A stretch of DNA of 64,000 nucleotides, taken from positions 7,186,001 through 7,250,000 of the forward strand of contig NC_013132.1 of NCBI RefSeq assembly GCF_000024005.1, read 5' to 3'. Shown one piece after another: positions 43,149-49,818 of the stretch. Both the position numbers and the translations under genes were made by a program. Source of the stretch: Chitinophaga pinensis DSM 2588 (GTDB lineage: Bacteria > Bacteroidota > Bacteroidia > Chitinophagales > Chitinophagaceae). The notes under the pieces are model-generated. The model saw only the letters and a list, made by a program, of their open reading frames with translations, had not been told where the DNA came from and did not search any database. Each line of letters opens with the position of its first letter. Position 1 is the stretch's first letter.

Positions 43149-43508
43149 ATGTACGAGCGAAAAATTCCTTTAGACCTGAATTGTGGGATGGCTGTCATTA
43201 TGGAGATCATTGGCGGCAAATGGAAACCTTGTCTGATCTTTAACATATCCAGGGGGATCAGAAGACCCGGAGAACTGCAACGGTATAATCCTGCTGCTAC
43301 CCGGCGGGTGCTTACGCAACAGTTGAAGGAACTGGAAGAGCATGGGATCATCAGGCGTGTCGTATATGCCGAAGTACCACCCAAAGTGGAATACTATCTT
43401 ACAGAGAAGGGTGAATCCCTGATGCCTGTCATCAATGCGATGGAGAACTGGGGCGCCGGCCATCTGCCGGAAACACTATTGGAACAAGTAGTAGCCCTTC
43501 CCCAATAA
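43149..43508 (+). CDS. HxlR family winged-helix regulator
   Basis: A small MarR-like regulator of about 119 residues with the HxlR order: KWKPCLIFNISRGIRRPGEL (wHTH start), ATRRVLTQQLKELEEHGIIRR (recognition helix) and VPPKVEYYLTEKGESL (wing). HxlR proteins sense reactive electrophiles or oxidants and usually control a divergent oxidoreductase or hydrolase gene. Here the divergent gene is the beta-lactamase-fold hydrolase, and the D-lactate dehydrogenase follows 63 bases downstream. Confidence 0.9.
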   Translation: MYERKIPLDLNCGMAVIMEIIGGKWKPCLIFNISRGIRRPGELQRYNPAATRRVLTQQLKELEEHGIIRRVVYAEVPPKVEYYLTEKGESLMPVINAMENWGAGHLPETLLEQVVALPQ

Positions 43509-43571
43509 TATGACCAAATTTTAACCTGCGGCGGGCCCTTTTTTGCAGGTATCATGTATCTTTAAGATACC

Positions 43572-44570
43572 ATGAAGACTATATTCTTTTCCACCAAACC
43601 TTATGATAAAACTTTCTTCAATACCCATAACAGCAGCCACCAGCTACAACTTGAATTCCTGGAGACACATCTGGGACCACATATCGTCAATGCGGTAGAC
43701 GAAGGCACTTTTGCCGTATGCGTATTTGTCAATGACCGTCTTACCGAAGAAGTGATCAGGGTATTGGCCGGCAAAGGAGTCAAAGTGATTGCGCTCCGCT
43801 GTGCAGGATTTAATAATGTGGATCTGGAAGCGGCACGGGCACATGGTATCAGGGTATGCCGGGTACCGGCCTATTCACCGGAAGCTGTTGCCGAACATGC
43901 GGTTGCCATGTTGCTGACGCTCAACCGTAAAACGCATAAAGCCTATAATCGGGTAAGGGAACAGAACTTTTCACTAAATGGATTGTTAGGATTCAATCTT
44001 CATGGCAAAACTGTCAGTGTGATTGGTACGGGCAAGATTGGTAAGGCATTCTGTAAGATCATGCTGGGATTCGGATGTAAGGTACTGGCTTACGACATCG
44101 TGCGGGATGAAACCCTGGAAGCGGCGGGTGTGGTATATAGCGACTTTGAGACATTATTACGCCATGCGGATATTCTGTCGCTGCATTGTCCGCTGACGCC
44201 GGAAAGCCGCTATCTGATCAATGAGCAAAGCTTACAGGGCATGAAATCAGGTGTAACCATCATCAATACCAGCCGGGGAGCCCTGATCAATACGAATGAT
44301 GCTATTAATGCCCTTAAAACAGGCCATATCGCCTATCTGGGTATTGATGTATATGAGCAGGAGGAAAAGCTGTTTTTCAAGGACCTTTCGGGCAGTATTA
44401 TTGAAGATGATACGATACAACGGCTGATGAGTTTTCCCAATGTGCTGGTCACCGGTCATCAGGCATTTTTTACCAATGAGGCACTGGACGAGATTGCGGC
44501 CACGACCCTGGATAACATTGCAAAGCTCAGCCGGGGTAAAGAACCGGATAAAAGCAGGATATTAGTGTAA
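43572..44570 (+). CDS. ldhA: D-lactate dehydrogenase (D-2-hydroxyacid dehydrogenase family)
   Basis: The 332-residue protein reduces pyruvate to D-lactate with NADH. The Rossmann core shows VSVIGTGKIGKAFC (about 149-162), the substrate Arg in INTSRGALIN, the Glu in DVYEQEEKLFF and the catalytic His in VTGHQAFFTNEAL; PAYSPEAVAEHAVAMLL is the family's first hinge. The motif set DVYEQE..LFF is that of fermentative LdhA rather than of phosphoglycerate dehydrogenase. It follows HxlR in the same direction. The 3' end of this gene is copied twice downstream. Confidence 0.92.
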   Translation: MKTIFFSTKPYDKTFFNTHNSSHQLQLEFLETHLGPHIVNAVDEGTFAVCVFVNDRLTEEVIRVLAGKGVKVIALRCAGFNNVDLEAARAHGIRVCRVPAYSPEAVAEHAVAMLLTLNRKTHKAYNRVREQNFSLNGLLGFNLHGKTVSVIGTGKIGKAFCKIMLGFGCKVLAYDIVRDETLEAAGVVYSDFETLLRHADILSLHCPLTPESRYLINEQSLQGMKSGVTIINTSRGALINTNDAINALKTGHIAYLGIDVYEQEEKLFFKDLSGSIIEDDTIQRLMSFPNVLVTGHQAFFTNEALDEIAATTLDNIAKLSRGKEPDKSRILV

Positions 44571-44900
44571 ACACGGTTATTATTTGTCTGTCATTATTGG
44601 TAGTTTGAATTTTAACTAATAAGACGCCGGATTAGATTCCCCGCTCTCGATAGCATTGCAAAGCGCGGCCGGAGTGAAACCCTGGAAAAAGCGGCATATT
44701 GGTGTAAACATGGCTATTATCTGCCTGTTTTATCGGCATTTACCGGTTTTAACCAATAAGACGCTTGGCAACATTGCTTGCTGTATAGCCCTGCAAAGCC
44801 TTCGGAAGGCTATCATCTGAGAAAGCAGCAGGTGGTATAAACCAAGCGATTACTTGCCTGCTTTATCGGTTTTTATATCTTTTTCCGGATCCGGCATTGC
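44511..44900 (+). repeat. Three decayed tandem units derived from the ldhA 3' end
   Basis: Units of about 135-138 bases start at 44511, 44649 and 44784. Each begins GATA[AG]C[AC]..TGCAAAGC, continues through a stretch matching the last 20 codons of ldhA, then a [GT]GTAAACA..G-TATTA..TGCCTGT-like block and TTTTAAC[TC]AATAAGACGC (units 1 and 2). Unit 1 contains the real stop codon; units 2 and 3 are non-coding and progressively diverged. This fills most of the 395-base gap before the YceI gene. Confidence 0.75.
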
Positions 44901-44965
44901 CGATTAAATGCAATTCTATATTTTCGTTGTTGTAACACATAAATTAAAATTTAAATTAAAAAAGT

Positions 44966-45637
44966 ATGAAGCAAACAGTACCTGCTTTTATCCTGCTGCT
45001 GACACTGGCAGCTTGTGGTGGAGCCTCCAGCGATCAGGCAAAAACCGAGGAAAAGAAAGAAGCAGCTGCGACCACCGGCGTAGCTTATGCGATTGACACA
45101 ACAGCAACTTCTGTTCAATGGCGCGCTACTCACAAAGGTGGATTTGCACCACGCTTTGGCACTATTAAAGTTGTTGACGGTACCCTGAACGTAGAAAACG
45201 GCACTATCAGCAGTGGTAATTTCGACGTAAACCTGAACTCCCTGACAACTGACCCTGCGTCTGTTACAGAGAAAGACAAAAAGTCAACTGACCTGGATGG
45301 CCATCTGAAGAGCCCGGATTTCTTCGATGCAGCTAACCATCCGATGGCTAAATTCGTTATCACCAGTGTTACTGCGTACGACAGCACCAAAGAAAAAAGC
45401 CTGCTGCCTGGCGCGACTAACCTGATCAGCGGTAACCTGACCCTGAAAGACAGCACCCTGAACATCACTTTCCCTGCACAGATCGTTGTAGGCGAAAATG
45501 ACGTTACTGCTAACGCGAAATTCGTGATAGACAGAACTGCATGGGGTATCAACTACAAAACTGAAGGTAGTCCTGAAAACTGGGCGATCAGCAAAGATGT
45601 AGAAATTGGTTTCACGCTGAAAGCGGCGAAGAAATAG
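44966..45637 (+). CDS. YceI family lipoprotein
   Basis: A lipoprotein signal with lipobox LAAC (Cys17) and a Lys/Glu/Ala linker lead into a YceI domain (about 40-223): TSVQWRATHKGGF, TLNVENGTISSGNFDVNL, LKSPDFFDAANHPMAKFVIT, TLNITFPAQIVV, and the final IGFTLKA. YceI domains are lipocalin-like barrels that bind isoprenoid-type lipids; in Bacteroidota they are often lipoproteins of unknown role. Its start is preceded by an AT-rich leader and it ends at a strong terminator. Confidence 0.92.
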   Translation: MKQTVPAFILLLTLAACGGASSDQAKTEEKKEAAATTGVAYAIDTTATSVQWRATHKGGFAPRFGTIKVVDGTLNVENGTISSGNFDVNLNSLTTDPASVTEKDKKSTDLDGHLKSPDFFDAANHPMAKFVITSVTAYDSTKEKSLLPGATNLISGNLTLKDSTLNITFPAQIVVGENDVTANAKFVIDRTAWGINYKTEGSPENWAISKDVEIGFTLKAAKK

Positions 45638-45670
45638 TCTTACAAAGCTAAAGGAACTTCATTTATAAGA

Positions 45671-45706
45671 AAGGGCTGACGTTTCAATACGTCGGCCCTT
45701 TTTAAT
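45671..45706 (+). terminator. Intrinsic terminator of the YceI gene
   Basis: AAGGGCTGACGT (45671-45682), loop TTCAAT and ACGTCGGCCCTT (45689-45700) with one G-U pair, followed by TTTAATTAATT. Confidence 0.85.
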
Positions 45707-45707
45707 T

Positions 45708-45740
45708 AATTAAGAATTATGAATTAAGAATTAAGAATTA
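45708..45740. repeat. Inverted copies of the heptanucleotide
   Basis: TTAAGAATTATGAATTAAG and neighbouring bases contain three to four copies of TAAGAAT, the reverse complement of the ATTCTTA unit that is repeated at 45811-46002. The two sets can pair across 70 bases of unique sequence. Confidence 0.7.
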
Positions 45741-45810
45741 GTTAGCCTTACGAGATGTTATGTCTGACATTTGACTGCGTAGTTATATAATATACCTGAC
45801 CGACAATAAA

Positions 45811-46002
45811 ATTCTTAATTCTTAATTCTTAATTCTTAATTCTTAATTCTTAATTCTTAATTCTTAATTCTTAATTCTTAATTCTTAATTCTTAATTCTT
45901 AATTCTTAATTCTTAATTCTTAATTCTTAATTCTTAATTCTTAATTCTTAATTCTTAATTCTTAATTCTTAATTCTTAATTCTTAATTCCTAATTCTTAA
46001 TT
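45811..46002. repeat. Heptanucleotide tandem array (ATTCTTA), about 27 copies
   Basis: 192 bases of head-to-tail ATTCTTA, perfect except for one unit with C for T near 45989. The last units overlap the stop codon (45997-45999) and final Asn codon of hxlA. Such an array is expected to change length by slippage; a seven-base unit would shift the frame if it extended into coding DNA, but here it can only alter the 3' end or mRNA tail. Confidence 0.95.
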
Positions 46003-46632
46003 GGCTGCATCTATTGCCTCACGCAATGCTTTTGCTGCTGCAGCTGGATCCTGCGCTGCATAAATAGCCGCTCCGGCTACTGCTACCTTTGCACCTGCTT
46101 TTATTACTGCCTGTACGTTCTGCAGATTCACGCCCCCTGCTATTGAAACCGGTGTTTCTGCGGTTGCTGCTTCGTCGATCAGTACCTGGATGGAGTAACC
46201 TGGCGTCCACTGTTCGTCCAGTCCTGCGTGCAGTTCTACAAATTCAACACCCAGTGCCGCTACTTCTTTTGCACGCGCTACTCTGTCTGGTGCACCGATG
46301 GTATCTACTACCACGCCTTTACCATGTGCTTTTGCTGCTTTTACCGCCCCTACGATGGTCGCATTACCTGCAACGCCTAATACGGTTACCAGGTCAGCAC
46401 CTGCTTTAAAAGCGATATCAGCTTCCAGTTCTCCGGCATCCGCTGTTTTCAGATCCGCAAATACAATTTTATCCGGATGTGCGCTCTTCATAGCTGTGAT
46501 AACGCTTACACCCATGTTCTTGATCAGTGGTGTACCTAATTCAATAATATCGACATAAGGAGCTACTTTACCCGCCAGTGCCAATGCTTCTTCTGTAGTC
46601 AGCAAATCAATTGCTACCTGTAATTTTGCCAT
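45997..46632 (-). CDS. hxlA: 3-hexulose-6-phosphate synthase
   Basis: HxlA condenses formaldehyde with ribulose 5-phosphate to hexulose 6-phosphate. The 211-residue TIM-barrel protein of the orotidine decarboxylase suprafamily shows LQVAIDLLTTEEAL, IIELGTPLIKNMG, the catalytic DLKTADAGELEADIAF, VTVLGVAGNATI and PVSIAGGVNLQN, the full set of the family. It lies 22 bases after hxlB in the same direction. The C-terminus IDAAN ends within the heptanucleotide array. In a non-methylotroph the pair most likely detoxifies formaldehyde or interconverts pentose phosphates. Confidence 0.94.
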   Translation of the reverse strand: MAKLQVAIDLLTTEEALALAGKVAPYVDIIELGTPLIKNMGVSVITAMKSAHPDKIVFADLKTADAGELEADIAFKAGADLVTVLGVAGNATIVGAVKAAKAHGKGVVVDTIGAPDRVARAKEVAALGVEFVELHAGLDEQWTPGYSIQVLIDEAATAETPVSIAGGVNLQNVQAVIKAGAKVAVAGAAIYAAQDPAAAAKALREAIDAAN

Positions 46633-46654
46633 ATATGTTGTTTTAAATAGTTAC

Positions 46655-47239
46655 TTATTCCATATTCGCATGTCGCTTCCAGACCTCTTCCGGTGCGGCA
46701 TCGCTTAGTTTCCATATTGTCTGAAACAAGGCGTCTGCGATCAGCAGGATGCTTTGTTCGAAAAGACTACCTGCGTATTGCCTGGATATTGTTCCGTTGA
46801 AATCCTGCTTTTGTGCTGCTGGTATCAGCAATACGAATTGTGCCAGCGCGGCCAGCGGAGATTGTGTAGTGGTTGATAATGCAGCAACAGCCGCGCCGGC
46901 GGCATGTGCTTTTTCTGCTGCTTTGACAATCGAACTGGTGGTACCGGAACCGGAAGCTGCCAGTAAGAGATCGCCTTTCAGGATAGCGGGTGTTGTCGTC
47001 TCTCCTACCACATGTACTGTGAATCCCATATGCATGAACCGCATGGCGGCTGCTTTCATCATTAATCCTGTTCTGCCTGCGCCTGTTATGAATATGCGTT
47101 TCGCCTCCTGCATCAGCAATGCCAATGCCGCTATCTCTTTCACCGAAACCTTCTGCAACAATTGCTGATGCTCCTCCAGGATCATCGGCAGGTCTGCGCT
47201 TAGTGCTTCGGATAATGTGTGTTGATCAAATGAAAACAT
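46655..47239 (-). CDS. hxlB: 6-phospho-3-hexuloisomerase
   Basis: HxlB converts hexulose 6-phosphate to fructose 6-phosphate, completing formaldehyde fixation by the ribulose monophosphate route. The 194-residue SIS-domain protein has IFITGAGRTGLMMKAAAMRF, VHVVGETTTPAI, LLAASGSGTTSSIV and the C-terminal helices LFEQSILLIADAL typical of the family. First gene of the hxlBA pair, 13 bases or so after an inferred transcription start, and divergent from an AraC regulator. Confidence 0.94.
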   Translation of the reverse strand: MFSFDQHTLSEALSADLPMILEEHQQLLQKVSVKEIAALALLMQEAKRIFITGAGRTGLMMKAAAMRFMHMGFTVHVVGETTTPAILKGDLLLAASGSGTTSSIVKAAEKAHAAGAAVAALSTTTQSPLAALAQFVLLIPAAQKQDFNGTISRQYAGSLFEQSILLIADALFQTIWKLSDAAPEEVWKRHANME

Positions 47240-47258
47240 GTCTGCTCTTTTTCTGACA

Positions 47259-47266
47259 CAAAGTTA
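47259..47266 (-). promoter_or_regulatory. -7 box of hxlB
   Basis: On the minus strand TAACTTTG is an exact TAnnTTTG box 20 bases before the ATG. The -33 position has no TTTG, which fits a promoter that needs an activator. Confidence 0.6.
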
Positions 47267-47307
47267 GTCTGCCGGCAGCCTGTTCCTTTTACACTATCTG
47301 CCCAATC

Positions 47308-47370
47308 AATGGGACAATCAGGACACGGGACCGGCCGTCTATCCTCATTATCCAAGCTAATGGGCAAATT
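47308..47370. promoter_or_regulatory. Direct repeats between hxlB and the AraC gene, possible operator
   Basis: AATGGGACAAT (47308-47318) and AATGGGCAAATT (47359-47370) are similar 11-12-base direct repeats 51 bases apart, about five helical turns, upstream of the hxlB -7 box. AraC proteins bind such direct half-sites. Functional assignment is inference. Confidence 0.4.
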
Positions 47371-47420
47371 GTACCATGCAGACTTCGTAACTTTACTTAC
47401 TGAATGAAAATGAGCTGCGT

Positions 47421-48284
47421 ATGTTGGAAAAGGATAACAGTTTACAATTAGACCAAACATTATTATATATCAGGAACCTGGATAGTTGTCCGCCGAGCTA
47501 TCTGTACGATCCTGCCAGGAAGGATTTTTTCGAAGTATTATGGCTACAGGACGAACTTCCCTTACACCAGGTGCCGGAAGATCGGGCGGTCAGGGGACAT
47601 TGGATATACCTCATGCCTCCCTATCGCGTGCATCAGTTAAATAAAGCGGGCAAAAAAGGTATCCTGTTTTCTTTCAAAAGGGAATTGCTGGAAGAAGAAG
47701 ACAAGGAGTTTGCCCTGGACGTATTCAGGATATTTAATATCAGCGGAGAATTTACCACGATGTTACTTTCTCCCGATATGATCGAACGGCTGAACAAGGT
47801 ATACGAGTTGCTGGAAGCGGAATATAAGGAAGACTCCAGTAATCTGCCGATGATCAAATCTTTGCTGAAGGTATTTCTGTTACATCTGACCAAGATGAAA
47901 AAGGAAGAATTCACGACCCTGGATATTAATCAGAAAAGGGCCTATGAGTTTCTGCTGCTACTGGAAGATCATTATATCCATGAAAGAAATATTCAGTTTT
48001 ATGCAAACCAGCTGGGTATCAGTCCGAAACGTCTTAACCAGGTATTAAAGGAAGTCCTGAATCAGACGGGTATTCAGTTGTTGCATGACAGGCTGATACT
48101 GGAAGCGAAGCGACAGATCATACACAGTGAAAACAGTATCAAGGAAGTGGCGTGGTTGCTCGGTTTCCGGGACAGACCTTATTTCAGCAGGTTTTTCAAA
48201 GTACATACCGGACAAACACCGGAAGCCTTTCAGAAGCATGTAAAGAAACATGTGGATACGCTGTTAAATACACTTGTATCGTAG
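47421..48284 (+). CDS. AraC family regulator, probable activator of hxlBA
   Basis: The 287-residue protein has a cupin-type N-terminal half (FFEVLWLQDELPLHQV, RGHWIYLMPPYRVHQL) and a C-terminal AraC DNA-binding domain (IQFYANQLGISPKRLNQVLKE and SIKEVAWLLGFRDRPYFSRFF). It is divergent from hxlB with 180 bases between, in the classic arrangement of a regulator and its target. The inducer could be formaldehyde or a sugar phosphate; sequence does not tell. Confidence 0.88.
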   Translation: MLEKDNSLQLDQTLLYIRNLDSCPPSYLYDPARKDFFEVLWLQDELPLHQVPEDRAVRGHWIYLMPPYRVHQLNKAGKKGILFSFKRELLEEEDKEFALDVFRIFNISGEFTTMLLSPDMIERLNKVYELLEAEYKEDSSNLPMIKSLLKVFLLHLTKMKKEEFTTLDINQKRAYEFLLLLEDHYIHERNIQFYANQLGISPKRLNQVLKEVLNQTGIQLLHDRLILEAKRQIIHSENSIKEVAWLLGFRDRPYFSRFFKVHTGQTPEAFQKHVKKHVDTLLNTLVS

Positions 48285-48309
48285 AGCCGCTGCGACAAAT
48301 AAATAATAA

Positions 48310-48364
48310 AATGCATACCAGGTCATCAATAGCTAAAATGGAGTAACTGGTATGCATCTCTTTT
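48310..48364 (+). terminator. Hairpin terminator after the AraC gene
   Basis: ATGCATACCAG (48310-48320) and CTGGTATGCAT (48346-48356) form a perfect 11-bp stem with a 25-base loop followed by CTCTTTTATT. Confidence 0.7.
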
Positions 48365-48481
48365 ATTAAATTCCACCCCGGAAACTATCAACCCTAATTC
48401 TAAACATCATCTATCCCTGCGGCGGGCCTCACCCCACCCTCAAAATGTATCTTAACCCAAACACTAATGAACATTTACATC

Positions 48482-49744
48482 ATGAAGCATCTCTTTAAGG
48501 CATTCCTATATTCACTGGTATGCGGTTTTTTCCTTATCTCCTGTCAGAAAGATCAGGTACGTGAGCAATCAAAAAACGGAATCACCAATGAGGTGATCGG
48601 ACAGATCAAAGCCCTGGGCTTTAGTACAAATGACGTAAGACGCGTAGACAACGGTTACGTAGTAGAAGGCGATATTTTCCTGTCGGATAAATCGCTGACA
48701 GCAAATAACAATGGCAGAAACCTTGTCATTGCAAAATCAGAACAGTATAAAACCTGGAACATCATCGCTGCTTCCGGACACAGAGTCATCACTGTTTCAG
48801 TGACCAATCTGCCTGCAGCGTATACAACGGCTACAGATGAAGCCATTGCGCGTTACAACGCACTGGGCCTGCGCATCTCTTTCCAGCGTGTAGCCAGTGG
48901 TGGTGAAATCGACATTATCAATGCAAACCTGGGTTCAGGCGTACTGGGACAGTCCGCCGGTTTCCCTGATGCAGCTGGTAATCCGCCAAGCCCTATCAAA
49001 CTGAATGCGTCTTATATCGGCAGCACCCCTAATCAGGGATGGATGGCGACTATCATCGCGCATGAAATCGGTCATACGATCGGTTTCCGTCACACGGACT
49101 ACTTCAACCGTGCTTACAGTTGCGGTATTGGTGGTAATGAAGGCGAGGCCGGCGTAGGAGCTGATCATATTCCTGGTACGCCCACAGCAGCAGATCCTAA
49201 CAGCTTTATGCTGGCTTGTATCGGTACGGGCGTAAATCGTCCTTTCAATGCAAATGACGTAGTAGCACTTACCTATCTGTATGGCGGCAATGTCGGTACG
49301 AATCCGATTCCTGATGGTATTTACAAAATCACCAGCGCTGCCAGCGGAAAAGTACTGGATGTTGAAGCAGGTTCTATTGCCAACAATGGCGCTATCATTC
49401 AACAATGGGATTGGCTGAACGGCGATAACCAGAAATGGGCATTTAATTATCTGGGCAGCGGATATTACCGTATCACCAGTGTAGCCAGCGGAAAAGTGCT
49501 GGACGTTGACGCAAATACGATCGGTAACAACGGCGCTGTCGTGCAACAATGGGACTGGCTGAGCGGCAATAACCAGCAATGGATCGTACGCCCTGAAACC
49601 GGCGGTAGTTTTGCCATTGTGAGCAAAGCCAGCGGAAAAGTACTGGACGTTGACGCCAATGTAATCGGCTCTAACGGCGCCAGAGCACAACAATGGGATT
49701 GGCTGAACGGCGCTAATCAGCGTTGGTTCATACAGGCTCCCTGA
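48482..49744 (+). CDS. HEIGH-type metallopeptidase (M57-like) lipoprotein with ricin-type lectin tail
   Basis: From the second ATG (48482; an earlier ATG at 48467 adds five residues) the protein has about 420 residues. A lipoprotein signal with FFLISC leads to a zinc peptidase domain whose active site is AHEIGHTIGFRHTD (about 193-206: two His and the Glu, third His downstream), the dual-action HEIGH metallopeptidase pattern. From about 280 to the end are three ricin-type repeats, each SGKVLDV...QQWDWL.G.NQ.W, repeating every 48 residues exactly. It probably digests or modifies glycoproteins at the cell surface. Stands alone. Confidence 0.9.
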   Translation: MKHLFKAFLYSLVCGFFLISCQKDQVREQSKNGITNEVIGQIKALGFSTNDVRRVDNGYVVEGDIFLSDKSLTANNNGRNLVIAKSEQYKTWNIIAASGHRVITVSVTNLPAAYTTATDEAIARYNALGLRISFQRVASGGEIDIINANLGSGVLGQSAGFPDAAGNPPSPIKLNASYIGSTPNQGWMATIIAHEIGHTIGFRHTDYFNRAYSCGIGGNEGEAGVGADHIPGTPTAADPNSFMLACIGTGVNRPFNANDVVALTYLYGGNVGTNPIPDGIYKITSAASGKVLDVEAGSIANNGAIIQQWDWLNGDNQKWAFNYLGSGYYRITSVASGKVLDVDANTIGNNGAVVQQWDWLSGNNQQWIVRPETGGSFAIVSKASGKVLDVDANVIGSNGARAQQWDWLNGANQRWFIQAP

Positions 49745-49818
49745 TTATTTTTCCAAATAAGCGGTGGTGAGGCCCGCTTTTCCGCGATTAAAAATAGTAT
49801 GTCTGTCAGGTGAATATC

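Noticed and set aside
45811..46002. CRISPR array
   Set aside because: The unit is seven bases, head to tail, without spacers or cas genes; it is a simple tandem repeat.
46089..46409. Leucine-rich plus-strand frame opposite hxlA
   Set aside because: Low-complexity shadow of alanine/lysine codons of hxlA.
43525..48428. 13-base CCTGCGGCGGGCC found at 43525 and 48416
   Set aside because: Two GC-rich matches after gene ends without symmetry or constant context; chance or minor repeat.
48935..49693. 252-codon minus-strand frame opposite the metallopeptidase
   Set aside because: It mirrors the repeated lectin codons and has no independent signals.
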